This document shows, one piece after another, positions 27,138 through 36,325 of a stretch of 64,000 bases of DNA. The notes beneath the pieces are model-generated. The model was not told the origin of the DNA. It saw nothing but the letters and a program-made list of their open reading frames with translations, and did no database searches. A program made the translations under genes and the position numbers. Where the stretch lies: positions 467,179 through 531,178 of the forward strand of contig CAWJTQ010000010.1 in assembly GCA_963845695.1 (NCBI GenBank), read 5' to 3'. How positions within the stretch are numbered: the stretch's first letter is position 1; each line of letters opens with the position of its first letter. Origin of the DNA: CAWJTV01 sp963845695. Lineage in GTDB: Bacteria > Planctomycetota > Planctomycetia > Isosphaerales > Isosphaeraceae.

Positions 27138-29069
27138 ATGAGATCGCTTCGGCGGACGGTCCTGTTCCTCGGGCTGGGCGTCTTGACGAGCGGCATGGCG
27201 CAGGCTGCGCCTCGCGTCCGCGACGTCTGGCATTCCTACGTCGCCGACGGCAAGCGGTACGGGTACGTCCACACGGTGGTCGTCCGGCTGCCGGACGGGA
27301 ACTTTCGCATCACGCAGGAGTCGCGACTGCTGATCGACGTGCTCGGGGTCAACAAGGAGGAGATCACCGAGCGCGGGGAATACGTGGTGACGGCGGATTA
27401 TCGTCCGGTGTCGATTTCGGTCGAGGGGAAGCGCGAGTCGGGCATGGCCCGGGTGACGGGTCGGAGCCGGGGCTCGTCGTTCGCGGTAACCGCGATCGGT
27501 AGCCGGCATCGAGCGGAGCCGGGTCTTCGATCGGCCCGAGACGATCCTCCCCGAAGCCCTGCCTCGAGGACTGGCTGGCCGATCGACCGCCGTCGTTCGA
27601 GGTGGGCGAGTTGACGCTGCTGGGCGAGGAGTCGTGCACGCCCAAGCCGGCGAAGGTCAAGCGGCTCGCCGCCCGCCCCGGGCAGCCGGGCGTTGCTTGG
27701 TTGGTCGTCTCGGCCTCCGCGGAGGGCGAGCAGCGGTTGGTCCTGGACGCTGACGGCCTGTGTCTCGAGCGGTCGGCCGCGGGTGGACTTGTGACCATCC
27801 GGCGCTCTCCGGCCGAGCAGGCGCGCGACATCGTCTACCGCAAGATCGACGGACGCGACGCCCTGATGTTCCCCCTGGGCATGGAAGTCGGCCCGCCCGA
27901 ACTCCTGGAGTCCTTGACCGTCGAGCTCAAATGGAAGGACATCGGCTTCGACCGATTCCGCCTGGAAGACGATCGCCAGCACGTCGTCGAGAAATCTCAG
28001 GACGGGGACCAGTACCGGGCGGTCGTGCGGATCGAGCCACCCAGGCCGTTGCCGGTGCCGGCGCGGCTGCCGATCAACGGGCCGGAGTTCGCGCCGTATC
28101 TGGGCGAGTCGCACTACATCAAGCCGCACGATGAGAACATCGTCGCGTTGGCCCGCGAGCTGACCCGCGGCAAGACCGACGCGCTGGAGGCCGTCAAGGC
28201 CCTGAGCATCTGGATGGGGAAGAACATCGAGCCCAGCCTCATCGCCGAGACGCTCACCGGGCCGGAGGTGCTCGCCTGCCGGAAGGGGAAATGCAGCGAG
28301 TTCGCGACCTTGTTCGCCTCGCTGGCGCGGGCGACCGGCATCCCCACGCGAATCGTACTCGGCGAGCGGATGATCCCCGGTCAGTGGGGCGGCCACATGT
28401 GGAACGAGGTCTATGTCGGCCGCTGGATCCCGGTCGAACGCGGGCGCCAACGAGGTCGGGACGTCGTTCGTCCTGGTCAAGCTGATCGACCACGAGACGG
28501 TCGAGGGGACGCAGCCCCTGCGCCAGGCATTGCCGGCGAGCTTCGCGATCGCGATCAAGGACCACCGATCGAAGCCGGCGCCGCTGGCGGGCAAGTTCCA
28601 GACCGGCATCGTGGGGCGCGTCTACACCAACGCCGAGCTCGGCTGCCGCATGACCGCGCCCGGTGAAGACTGGTCGATCGAGGAGGTCAAAGAGCCCGGC
28701 GCGACGGTCCTCCGCTTCAAGCCGCCTGAGACGGGTAAAGGCGATGTCCAGCTCCATTTCGTCGCCTTCTCGCTGCCGATCCCGCTCGAGCCCAAGATGA
28801 TCTTCGCCCCCCGCCGCAAATACTACGAGAAGATCCTCAAGGATTTCACGGTCATCGCTAACGAGACGAACCCCGTCAAAGGGTTGGCGGGCCACCGCCT
28901 GGAATTCCGGTTTGTCTCGGGCAAGGGGAAGCCCCGTCACGGGTTCGAGGTACTCTGGCGGAAGCCAGGGTCGGGCTATCTGCTGACCCTCAATGCGGAG
29001 GAGCCGGCATTCGAAGCCGCCAAGGCGCAGTTCGACAAGCTCCTCGTGAGCTTCGAGGATCTTCAATAG
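27138..29069 (+). CDS. secreted transglutaminase-like protein (two frame changes)
   Basis: About 640 residues over three frames. A signal peptide (LRRTVLFLGLGVLTSGMAQA) and VWHSYVADGKRYGYVHTVVV start frame 1. Frame 2 begins near 27500 and carries the transglutaminase core with Cys in CRKGKCSEFATLFASLARAT and His in GGHMWNEVYVGRWIPV. Frame 3 begins at about 28436, where dropping one A from GTCGAACGC restores the catalytic Asp (IPVDAGANEVG), and ends in a ~200-residue domain (YTNAELGCRMTAPGEDWSIE, KYYEKILKDFTVIAN). The Cys-His-Asp triad is therefore complete once the indels are corrected. The likely role is periplasmic peptide cross-linking or hydrolysis; the substrate is unknown. Confidence 0.8.
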
Positions 29070-29094
29070 AGTGGGCGATGCTCACCGGCCTGGT

Positions 29095-29610
29095 CTATTT
29101 TTCCGAGAACGATTGAAGCCAGTGGGCCGCGTTGCGTGCCTCGTCCGCATCCGGGAATCGCTCGAGGATCTGGTGGTAGACCGTCGCCGCGGCGTCCATC
29201 CTCCCTGATGCTTCGAACTGGCTGGCGACGGTCAGGAGGATCGATGCCCGGGAAACCCGCTCGGAGGGAGACTTCGTCTCGAAGAGGCGCGTTCGAGCCC
29301 TCTGCCGCGTCGGCTCGTCCTGGGCCGGTACCTTCGGAAAATACGGCTCGAGATCGGTCGGCCTCTCATACCGTGGCCGGGGCTTCCTCGGGTTCTGCCA
29401 GTGATACCAGAACCCGTGCTTCTTGCGGTACAAGTAGATCTCAACCCAAACCAGGGGTGCGATCATCACCAGGGTCAGGAACGACAAGACGACCAGACCG
29501 CCAACGCCCAGGGCCATCGAGAGCGCGAAAGCGATCGCGACCACCGCATTCAGGATCATGAGGTCCTTGATCCGGTGCCGGAACCTGGGTGTCTTCCGAT
29601 CTCGGAACAT
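29095..29610 (-). CDS. two-helix membrane protein with TPR-like tail
   Basis: 171 residues from the ATG at 29610, which follows GGAGG. RFRHRIKDLMILNAVVAIAF begins a hydrophobic block (about 14-55) forming two transmembrane helices, then a basic stretch (YRKKHGFWYHWQNPRKPRPR). The C-terminal ~60 residues (ILLTVASQFEASGRMDAAAT, VYHQILERFPDADEARNAA) form one TPR-like helical pair. No enzymatic motif. It lies upstream of the DegT-type gene on the same strand but is separated by nothing indicative of an operon. Family unknown. Confidence 0.65.
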   Translation of the reverse strand: MFRDRKTPRFRHRIKDLMILNAVVAIAFALSMALGVGGLVVLSFLTLVMIAPLVWVEIYLYRKKHGFWYHWQNPRKPRPRYERPTDLEPYFPKVPAQDEPTRQRARTRLFETKSPSERVSRASILLTVASQFEASGRMDAAATVYHQILERFPDADEARNAAHWLQSFSEK

Positions 29611-29706
29611 CGAGCATTTCCTCCGTCTGGTCAACCGACTCGCCGGCTCGCCCGGCGCGGCTCGTTACCCTCAACACGGGACACGAGTGTGCGCGATGAT
29701 GAAGGT

Positions 29707-31028
29707 TTAGGCTCGGACCACGGCCGGATAGACCTTGCGGATGGCCGCGATGATGTCGTCCACGTCGGAGCGAGAGTAGCTCGGATCGAGCGTGACGCCC
29801 GCGAACCGCCGATGGATGGCGATCGTCCTGGGGCAACATTCGGAACCGTAGCGGATCGATCGGCCTCGGTCGCTGGTGAATGACGGCCAGTTGGGGTGGG
29901 TTGTCAGTTTGTGCTCCACAGCCGGCTGGAGCGGCACCAGCACCACGGCCTGTGGGGGACTCGCCGGCACGTTCTCGGCGACCATGGCCGCCAAGAACCG
30001 GTCGCGTCGGGCCGGCGAAGGAAAGCCTATCCAGATGGTCGCGCCGAGGTCACCGGCAGGATCGGGGCGTAGGCGCAGTTGCAGCTCGGGCAGGTCGGCA
30101 ATCCCCTCGTACACCCGCCGGGCATGGCCCCGCAGGGACGCGACGATCGCGTCGAGCTTGCGGAGCTGGGCCAGGAGTACCGCCCCGGTAAACTCGTTCA
30201 TGCGGTACTGGTTGCCGATCATCCCCTCGAGCTGGGCGTGGCCCAGCATGGCCTTGTGGGGTGGGCGGAGCAGGCCCAGGTCGTGGTAGCGCGAAGCCCG
30301 CTCGAACAAGAGCGGGTCGTTCGTGACCACGGCCCCGCCCTCACCGGAGCTGATCGTCTTGGCGATCTGGAAGCTGTAGATGCCGAGATCGCCGATCGAC
30401 CCCAGCGGCTTGCCCTGGTAGCTGCCGCCGAGGCTCTGGCGCAATCTTCCAGCACGGTGATCCGGCGCTCGCGGGCGATGCTCATGATGGCGTTCATGTC
30501 GGCCGGGCCGCCCATGGAATGGACAACCATGATCGCCTTGGTTTGCGGCGTGATCTTGGACTCGAGATCAGCGGGATCGAGGTTGAAAGAGGTGTCCGAC
30601 TCGGCGAAGACCGGCAGGGCTCCGTGCATCACAATCGCGTTGAAACAGGAGTACCAGCTCAAGGCGGGGAGGATCACCTCGTCACCGGGACCCACGCCCA
30701 GGGCCGCCAGCGCGGTGGTCAGTGCGGCGGAGCCCGAGGTGACCGCCAGGGCATACCGCGTCTGCATCCGCGCGGCCAGTTCCTTCTCGAAGGTGAGCAC
30801 CTTCATCGGCGGCTGGGTACCGGGCCCGTACCAGCGGAACGGCTGGCGTTTGTCGAGCACCTCTCGAACCTGGGCGAGCTCCTTGTCGTCGTAGTATTCT
30901 GGTCCGTAATAGGTGGACCGGAGCGGCTTGGCCCGAACGGGCTTGCCGCCCTCGGCCGCCAGCGCGGAGGTCGTTGAGGTCGTCCCGGCCAGTGCGGCCG
31001 CGGCGGACAGGAACGTTCGGCGATGCAC
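29707..31028 (-). CDS. Tat-exported DegT/DnrJ/EryC1-type PLP aminotransferase (one frame change)
   Basis: The N-terminus MHRRTFLSAAAALAGTTSTT is a twin-arginine signal. The fold-type I core follows: TFEKELAARMQTRYALAVTS, LGVGPGDEVILPALSWYS, VVHSMGGPADMNAIM and VLEDCA. The frame changes at about 30440, where restoring one C in GCGCCAGAG gives DCAQSLGGSYQGKPLGSIGD. The second frame has the PLP lysine in YSFQIAKTISSGEGGAVVTN and ends VDDIIAAIRKVYPAVVRA. DegT proteins usually transaminate nucleotide-linked keto-sugars in the cytoplasm, so Tat export is unusual and implies a folded, cofactor-loaded enzyme outside the cytoplasm. No sugar-biosynthesis genes adjoin it. Confidence 0.85.
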
Positions 31029-31090
31029 GGTGCCCTCCTTATCTCAACTCTTGATGGTCGCAGTCCCGTGCGGGTTGGGTCGGCTCGAAA

Positions 31091-31900
31091 TCACGGGTTT
31101 GCCCGGCTCGGGCGGGGATCCAGGGGGACGTCGCGGAACTCGGCCCAATGATACGGCCGGGTCTGGAGGCGGAACTCCCGGAGCTGGTCGGGGGGCAGTT
31201 TGAACTCCAGGTCGTGGAGCTGGGTCCCTCCGGAACCGACCGCGCCGGCGGAAGACGGTCCCTGTTCGTTGCCGTCGCTGTCGACCGCCACAATACGGAG
31301 ATCCACGCCGCTGAGGTTATGGGCGACGACCATGGCGGTTCCTCCCGCGACCGCCCGGGCCTTGGCGAACAGGATGCCCCCCTTGGACGTCCCGTTTCCC
31401 TGAATCCCCTGACCGTTGCTCGTCGCCTCGGTCTGCCACTCACCGCCAGCGACGCCGACGCGGACGGTGCACGTCGGCACGTCACGAGGCAGGGACGCCG
31501 CCGCCCCGTACACTCCCGACACGGCCGGCTTCCCCTCCCATCTCGGTGGGTGACTGCCCCCCATCGACGACGCTTTGGGGATTTCCCAGCTCACAGCGGG
31601 ACCTTGTTCCACGCGACCACCGGATAGCCGGATGGCGAACACGCGGGCCTTGTGTTTTTCATCGGCCGTCGTCGAACTACCCAGCCCATCGAACGGAGGC
31701 CGATCCAGCGGCCGCCCGTCCGGCCCCCACCACGTCTTCGGACCCAGCGGCTGTGTCGAGACGCCGATCAGTTCGACCGTCCCGCCGCCGCGAAGTTCCT
31801 GCTTCCAGGGCGCCTTTTCATCCTCGCCGCCGCGCACGGCTGCGACGATGCCGGCCGCGAAGACGACGGTAACGACCAGTTTCCCTCTTGTCTCGATCAT
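31091..31900 (-). CDS. uncharacterised membrane-anchored or secreted protein
   Basis: 269 residues from the ATG at 31900 (MIETRGKLVVTVVFAAGIVA), which gives an uncleaved or cleaved N-terminal helix; longer starts are less likely. The segment GGTVELIGVSTQPLGPKTWW, PDGRPLDRPPFD resembles a C-terminal module I associate with planctomycete BlaR1/M56- or sigma-linked proteins, but no peptidase motif is present. The end is FRLQTRPYHWAEFRDVPLDP. It lies downstream of nothing on the same strand and 62 bases from the DegT gene start, same direction, so the two may be co-transcribed. Function unknown. Confidence 0.6.
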   Translation of the reverse strand: MIETRGKLVVTVVFAAGIVAAVRGGEDEKAPWKQELRGGGTVELIGVSTQPLGPKTWWGPDGRPLDRPPFDGLGSSTTADEKHKARVFAIRLSGGRVEQGPAVSWEIPKASSMGGSHPPRWEGKPAVSGVYGAAASLPRDVPTCTVRVGVAGGEWQTEATSNGQGIQGNGTSKGGILFAKARAVAGGTAMVVAHNLSGVDLRIVAVDSDGNEQGPSSAGAVGSGGTQLHDLEFKLPPDQLREFRLQTRPYHWAEFRDVPLDPRPSRANP

Positions 31901-32044
31901 GACCTGGTACACTCCCTCGCCTCGCCCACACCTTGACGCGAGTCCACACCGCCCAGACCGCCTCGACACCACGGCCTCGTTCGTCCGATTGTACACGCAC
32001 GCTGATTCCGACGGCCAGGAACCATTCCGGTTGATCTTCCATAA

Positions 32045-32114
32045 GAGTCCCTCAAAAAACGGGGCTGGCTCCGAGTCTGCAAGGTGCCTGTCCCCCTTTT
32101 TTGAGGGACTCTAA
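32045..32114. repeat. palindromic repeat family A, copy 2
   Basis: GAGTCCCTCAAAAAACGGGG (left) and TTTTTTGAGGGACTC (right) match the 8548-8615 element, with GGCTGGCTCCGAGTCTGC and AAGGTGCCTGTCCCCC inside. It forms one hairpin between two minus-strand genes. Confidence 0.7.
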
Positions 32115-32188
32115 AGCGAGGATGTGTCGATGTCGCTCAGCCTTTCTGTGGAATCAGGATAGACGAGCACCACCAGTCCTCGGGGTTC

Positions 32189-33082
32189 TCACCCTCCCCG
32201 ATCACCCGGCGAGAACTTCACCGAGCCGGGGCTGATCAGCGTCTGGGTTTCCTTGATCAGCGTGGAGATGCGCATCACGGTCAGAGTGAATTCGGTCAGC
32301 GCCTCGCGCCCCTCGGGGCCGACCCAGACATAGCGGTCGTGGTGGCGTCCGACATAGCAGGCATCCCGGGGGACATCCTTCTTCCGCCCGACGTGGAACC
32401 AACCGGGACCGACCCTGGCGAGGTCGCGCTGGATGCTGTCGACCTGCCGGCAGACGTTCCGCGCCAGCGGCGAGAGTTCACGGGGTAGGGCCTCCGGCCC
32501 GATCGCACAGACTTCGTTGTCGTTGGTCGTGATGACCTGGGCGTCGAACTCGGCATAGTTGCGGCTCTTCGCCGATTCGAGCTCGTAGAAGAGATCCGAT
32601 TCGTCGCGCTGGTCGGCGTTGGACGGGAACTGGTTCTTCAGCTCGTGGGCCAGCTCGCTCAAGAACTCCGGGTCGGGCATGTCGGAGTGGCCGATGGCGC
32701 GTCGATAGGCCATGCGCAACAGGCGCAGCTCGGTGTGCTCGATCACGGGCGTCATGCCCCACTGCACGACGACCGTCCGCGAGCCGAAGAGCTGCGGCAG
32801 CGTGTTTGGCGGCGGCCCCAGGTCCACCGCTGCCCCCGCGCTGGCCGAGTCGGTGACCTGCGTCGTCCCTTCTCGGAAGTTCACGTGCCAGGGGAGCGCC
32901 GAGGGGTTGTCGGCGAACAGGGCCAGGTTGTCGAGCACTTGCTGATATTGCAGATCGGGGAGCGTGCTCGCCTGGCGCATCGTCCGCTGTCCCAGACGGA
33001 CCGCCGTGCAACCGGTCGAGCCGGCCAGTGCAACGGCGACACCGACGGCGGCAGCGAGCGCGGCGGTCCCGCGGAGGAGCAT
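32189..33082 (-). CDS. uncharacterised lipoprotein
   Basis: 297 residues. LRGTAALAAAVGVAVALAGS followed by TGC is a lipoprotein signal with the lipobox Cys at about residue 25. The mature part has STLPDLQYQQVLDNLALFAD, ALPWHVNFREGTTQVTDSA, LRLLRMAYRRAIG and a C-terminal FTLTVMRISTLIKETQTLIS. No enzymatic motif is recognised. It looks like a planctomycete-restricted outer-membrane-attached protein. It is isolated and divergent from the multicopper oxidase gene. Confidence 0.65.
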   Translation of the reverse strand: MLLRGTAALAAAVGVAVALAGSTGCTAVRLGQRTMRQASTLPDLQYQQVLDNLALFADNPSALPWHVNFREGTTQVTDSASAGAAVDLGPPPNTLPQLFGSRTVVVQWGMTPVIEHTELRLLRMAYRRAIGHSDMPDPEFLSELAHELKNQFPSNADQRDESDLFYELESAKSRNYAEFDAQVITTNDNEVCAIGPEALPRELSPLARNVCRQVDSIQRDLARVGPGWFHVGRKKDVPRDACYVGRHHDRYVWVGPEGREALTEFTLTVMRISTLIKETQTLISPGSVKFSPGDRGG

Positions 33083-33290
33083 GTCCCCGTCCCCATCGAA
33101 AAGGCGACAGCCGCGCGAGGTGGATTATGCGGGTTATATCGGCTGGCGGACTTGTGGTCCATGAGCCGGCCTGATCTCCTCAAGGTCGGCCCAATCATCC
33201 TGAGGCAATATCGTCGGGTAGAATGGTGAGGGGTCGGGGCCCGGAGACCACTGTTATCCGGGTTCTCGACGTCGACAAGCGAGCCAAATC

Positions 33291-34667
33291 ATGAACCACC
33301 CGAGCACGCGCCGCGATTTCCTGGGGACCGGTCCGGTGGTCGCGGCGGGCTTGCTGGCCGTCGGAGCAGACAATCCCGCGAGCGCCACCGAGCCGCTCCA
33401 GGCACCGAATCCTCACACGGATTACCCTCGGGATCGCCCTGGCTCGGGCGGGCCGGTCGGCAGCCCGACCGACCGGGGCAAGCTCGTCCCCGGCCTGCGA
33501 AAGCCCGGGCTGCCGCCCGTCCCGGTCGTGACACCCGACCTGGCCAGGCTCCCCTGGACCTTTCGCGACGGTGCCAAGGAGTTCCATCTCATCGCGATGC
33601 CCGTCAAACGCGAGATCCTCCCCCACCTCGAAATGGACGTCTGGGGTTTCAACGGCACGATGCCCGGCCCCATGATCGAGGTGAACCAGGGAGATCGGGT
33701 GCGGATCATCGTCGAGAACCGGTTGCCCGAGTTCACCTCCATTCACTGGCACAGCCTGGAGATCCCTGTCAGCCAGGACGGCGTGCCCGGCCTGGTGCAG
33801 GACCTCATCCCGCCTGGCGAGGCGTTCGTCTACGAGTTCACCCTTCACCAGCACGGCACGTTCTTCTACCACGCACACGTCGCGATGCAGGAAGCCATGG
33901 GTATGGTCGGCCTGTTCATCATCCATCCCAAAGAGGCGTATGAGCCGGTCGTCGATCAGGATTTCGCCCTGATCATGCAGGAGTTCGACATCCTGCCCAA
34001 CGCCACGATCCCCAACAGCCAGGGGATGAACTTCAACTTCCTGACGTTTAACGGCCGTTGCGCACCGCTGACGACGCCGATCGTGGTCAAGCTGGGGCAC
34101 CGGGTCCGGCTCCGGCTGGTGAACTTCAGCACGGCCGATCATCACCCGATCCACCTGCACGGCCATACCTGGTGGATCACGGGGACCGAGGGGGGCCGCA
34201 TCCCGGAATCGGCCTGGATCCCGGGCAACAATGTGCTGGTCGGCGTGGCCCAGGCGCGCGACGTCGAGTTCATCGCGAATAACCCGGGCGACTGGATCAT
34301 GCACTGCCATATGTTCCACCACATGATGAACCACATGGTGTCGATGGCCGGTCCGATGATGCGCGTGCCCCTGGACGATACCCGCGCGGGCGTACCGGGC
34401 TTCCCCCAGAACATGGAGGGCGGGATGTCCATGGGGACGGACATGAAGATGTCGGTCCCCGAGGACGACCTCCGGCCCCTGGCCAAGCGTGAATCGCGTG
34501 GGATGCGCCGCGACTGGTCGCACATCAAGGGACTCACGACGGTCGTCCGCGTCCTGCCACCGGACCTTTACGATAAGGTCATGACCGGCAACGAGCCCTT
34601 GCCGCCCGGGTCGAGCATCTTCGGGCCCATTCCTCCGCGGAGAAAGATGAGCATGGATCGCGGATGA
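33291..34667 (+). CDS. Tat-exported multicopper oxidase
   Basis: 458 residues. STRRDFLGTGPVVAAGLLAV is a twin-arginine signal. All four copper-ligand motifs are present: HWHS in FTSIHWHSLE, HAH in TFFYHAHVAMQE, HHPIHLHGHTW, and HCHMFHHMMNHM. The proximal LPEF and DGVPG segments match laccase/CopA-type oxidases. The Met/His-rich tail (MEGGMSMGTDMKMSVP) suggests extra Cu(I) binding. The likely role is periplasmic oxidation of Cu(I) or phenolics. A TolC-family gene follows 140 bp downstream on the same strand, consistent with a copper-handling pair. Confidence 0.92.
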   Translation: MNHPSTRRDFLGTGPVVAAGLLAVGADNPASATEPLQAPNPHTDYPRDRPGSGGPVGSPTDRGKLVPGLRKPGLPPVPVVTPDLARLPWTFRDGAKEFHLIAMPVKREILPHLEMDVWGFNGTMPGPMIEVNQGDRVRIIVENRLPEFTSIHWHSLEIPVSQDGVPGLVQDLIPPGEAFVYEFTLHQHGTFFYHAHVAMQEAMGMVGLFIIHPKEAYEPVVDQDFALIMQEFDILPNATIPNSQGMNFNFLTFNGRCAPLTTPIVVKLGHRVRLRLVNFSTADHHPIHLHGHTWWITGTEGGRIPESAWIPGNNVLVGVAQARDVEFIANNPGDWIMHCHMFHHMMNHMVSMAGPMMRVPLDDTRAGVPGFPQNMEGGMSMGTDMKMSVPEDDLRPLAKRESRGMRRDWSHIKGLTTVVRVLPPDLYDKVMTGNEPLPPGSSIFGPIPPRRKMSMDRG

Positions 34668-34806
34668 AGTCGAATGATCGACAGAATCGGCCGCGATCGG
34701 AGTTCGGGCGATTCCCGCAAGAAAGGAAAAAGGGGAGACCGCCGCACGGTCGATAACATCGAAAGTCTACGGGCGTGGAAAATCCAGGGAGGGCCGGGAG
34801 CCGAAG

Positions 34807-36285
34807 ATGCTCAGGATGAGGGGTTGCCTGCGAATCTCCTGGTCATGGCTGATATCTGCCGTCGTCTCGACCATCGCCTGCGGGCAGGAGATGAGTGGGC
34901 ACGGAGAAGCGGCTCGATCGGGGACGCCGCCCGGAGCGATGAGCCATCCCATGCCGGCATCGCCGATGCCGCCGTCGATGAATGCGCGGCCCGCCGCTCC
35001 CGCGACCAGGGCGGTCGTGCCGTCGATGAGCATGGCCGACTTCGAGCGGATCGCGTTGCAGCGAAATCCGACCCTGAGGCAGGCCACGGCCCAGTTCGAT
35101 GCCGCGATGAACCGGTCGTTGCAGGCCGGGCTGTATCCGAATCCGGTCATCGGTTATGTCCAGGACCAGATCGGATCCTATTCGGAGAGCCAGCCCACCG
35201 CCCATGGATTCGCCGTCAAGGGGAAGCCATCGCCGGGCGACAATATCGGCCCGTTCATCCAGTGGCAAATCGTGACCGCGGGCAAGCTCCGTCTCAGCCG
35301 GGCCAAGTTCGCCGAGGAGGCCAACGCCGCGCGGTGGCAGGCTATCGGACAGGAGTTGCGGGTCATCAATAATGTGCGTATCCTGTTCTTCGAAGTCCTC
35401 GCCGCCCAGAGGCTCATCGAGATCCACCGCGAGCTGTTCCGCCTGGACGAGGACCTGGTCCGGACAACCCGGGAGATGGTCAACGTGGGCCAGGCCAACC
35501 AGCCGGACCTGCTCGAGGCGCGGGTCCGGGAACGTCGCGAGCGCGTGGCCTTGCGGAACGCGGAGAACCGATACCGCGGCGATTGGGAGGAACTGGTCTC
35601 CGTGGTCGGAGCGCCGGAGTTGCGACCGACCGTACTGGATCCCCGACCGCTGGAGGCCGAAATCGGCCCACTGGATTTCGACGGGACCCTGGCCGATCTG
35701 CTCCACCGCAGCCCGGAGATCCAGGCCGCCCTTTCGGAAATCCGGCGCGATCAGATCATGGTGCGACGCGAACGAGTCGAGCCGATCCCGAATATCCTGG
35801 TGCAGGGCGTCACGGGCTACAACTACGAGTTCGGCGTCCAGACCGCGGGCGTTCAGGTCGGTTTCACACTGCCACTCTTCAACCGCAACCAGGGGACCAT
35901 TCGCGAGGCGATGTCCGACCTGACGCGCGACCATGCCGAGTATGAACGGATCCGATTATTACTGCGCCAGCGTCTGGCCGAAGTCTTCACCCGCTATCAA
36001 AATGCCGTGCAGTCGGTGGAAGACTTCCGCGCCGAGAGCCTTCCCCTGGCGCGACGAGCCTACGAAATGCGACTAACCAGCTACCATCAGCGCAGGACGG
36101 AATGGCCCCGAGTGCTGGAGTCTCGTCGCTCGTATTTCGACCTCAGCCAGGACTACGTTGAATCGCTGCTGGAACTCCGCAAGGCGGAGGTCGAGATCGG
36201 CGGGATGCTCCTGATGGATGGCCTGAGCTCACCCGCAACTCCGACGTCTCAAGGCCATATCGAAGCAGTCCCGACACCGCGATGA
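34807..36285 (+). CDS. TolC-family outer-membrane efflux protein
   Basis: 492 residues with an N-terminal signal (LRISWSWLISAVVSTIACG) and a Met/Pro/His-rich linker (SHPMPASPMPPSMNARP) before two long coiled-coil repeats: FERIALQRNPTLRQATAQFD, AGLYPNPVIGY, VINNVRILFFEVLAAQRLIE; and IQAALSEIRRDQIMVRRERV, GFTLPLFNRNQGTIREAMSD. This is the outer-membrane channel of an RND- or MFP-type exporter. Cus-like operons would add a membrane-fusion protein and an RND pump, but none is adjacent. The Met-rich linker and neighbouring copper oxidase favour copper as substrate. Confidence 0.88.
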   Translation: MLRMRGCLRISWSWLISAVVSTIACGQEMSGHGEAARSGTPPGAMSHPMPASPMPPSMNARPAAPATRAVVPSMSMADFERIALQRNPTLRQATAQFDAAMNRSLQAGLYPNPVIGYVQDQIGSYSESQPTAHGFAVKGKPSPGDNIGPFIQWQIVTAGKLRLSRAKFAEEANAARWQAIGQELRVINNVRILFFEVLAAQRLIEIHRELFRLDEDLVRTTREMVNVGQANQPDLLEARVRERRERVALRNAENRYRGDWEELVSVVGAPELRPTVLDPRPLEAEIGPLDFDGTLADLLHRSPEIQAALSEIRRDQIMVRRERVEPIPNILVQGVTGYNYEFGVQTAGVQVGFTLPLFNRNQGTIREAMSDLTRDHAEYERIRLLLRQRLAEVFTRYQNAVQSVEDFRAESLPLARRAYEMRLTSYHQRRTEWPRVLESRRSYFDLSQDYVESLLELRKAEVEIGGMLLMDGLSSPATPTSQGHIEAVPTPR

Positions 36286-36325
36286 TCGAGGATGAATACC
36301 AATCGCGGCGCGGTATCGTCTGATC

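Noticed and set aside
33195..34523. 442-codon minus-strand frame opposite the multicopper oxidase
   Set aside because: Antisense of copper-ligand codons (His/Val-rich artefact); no family features.
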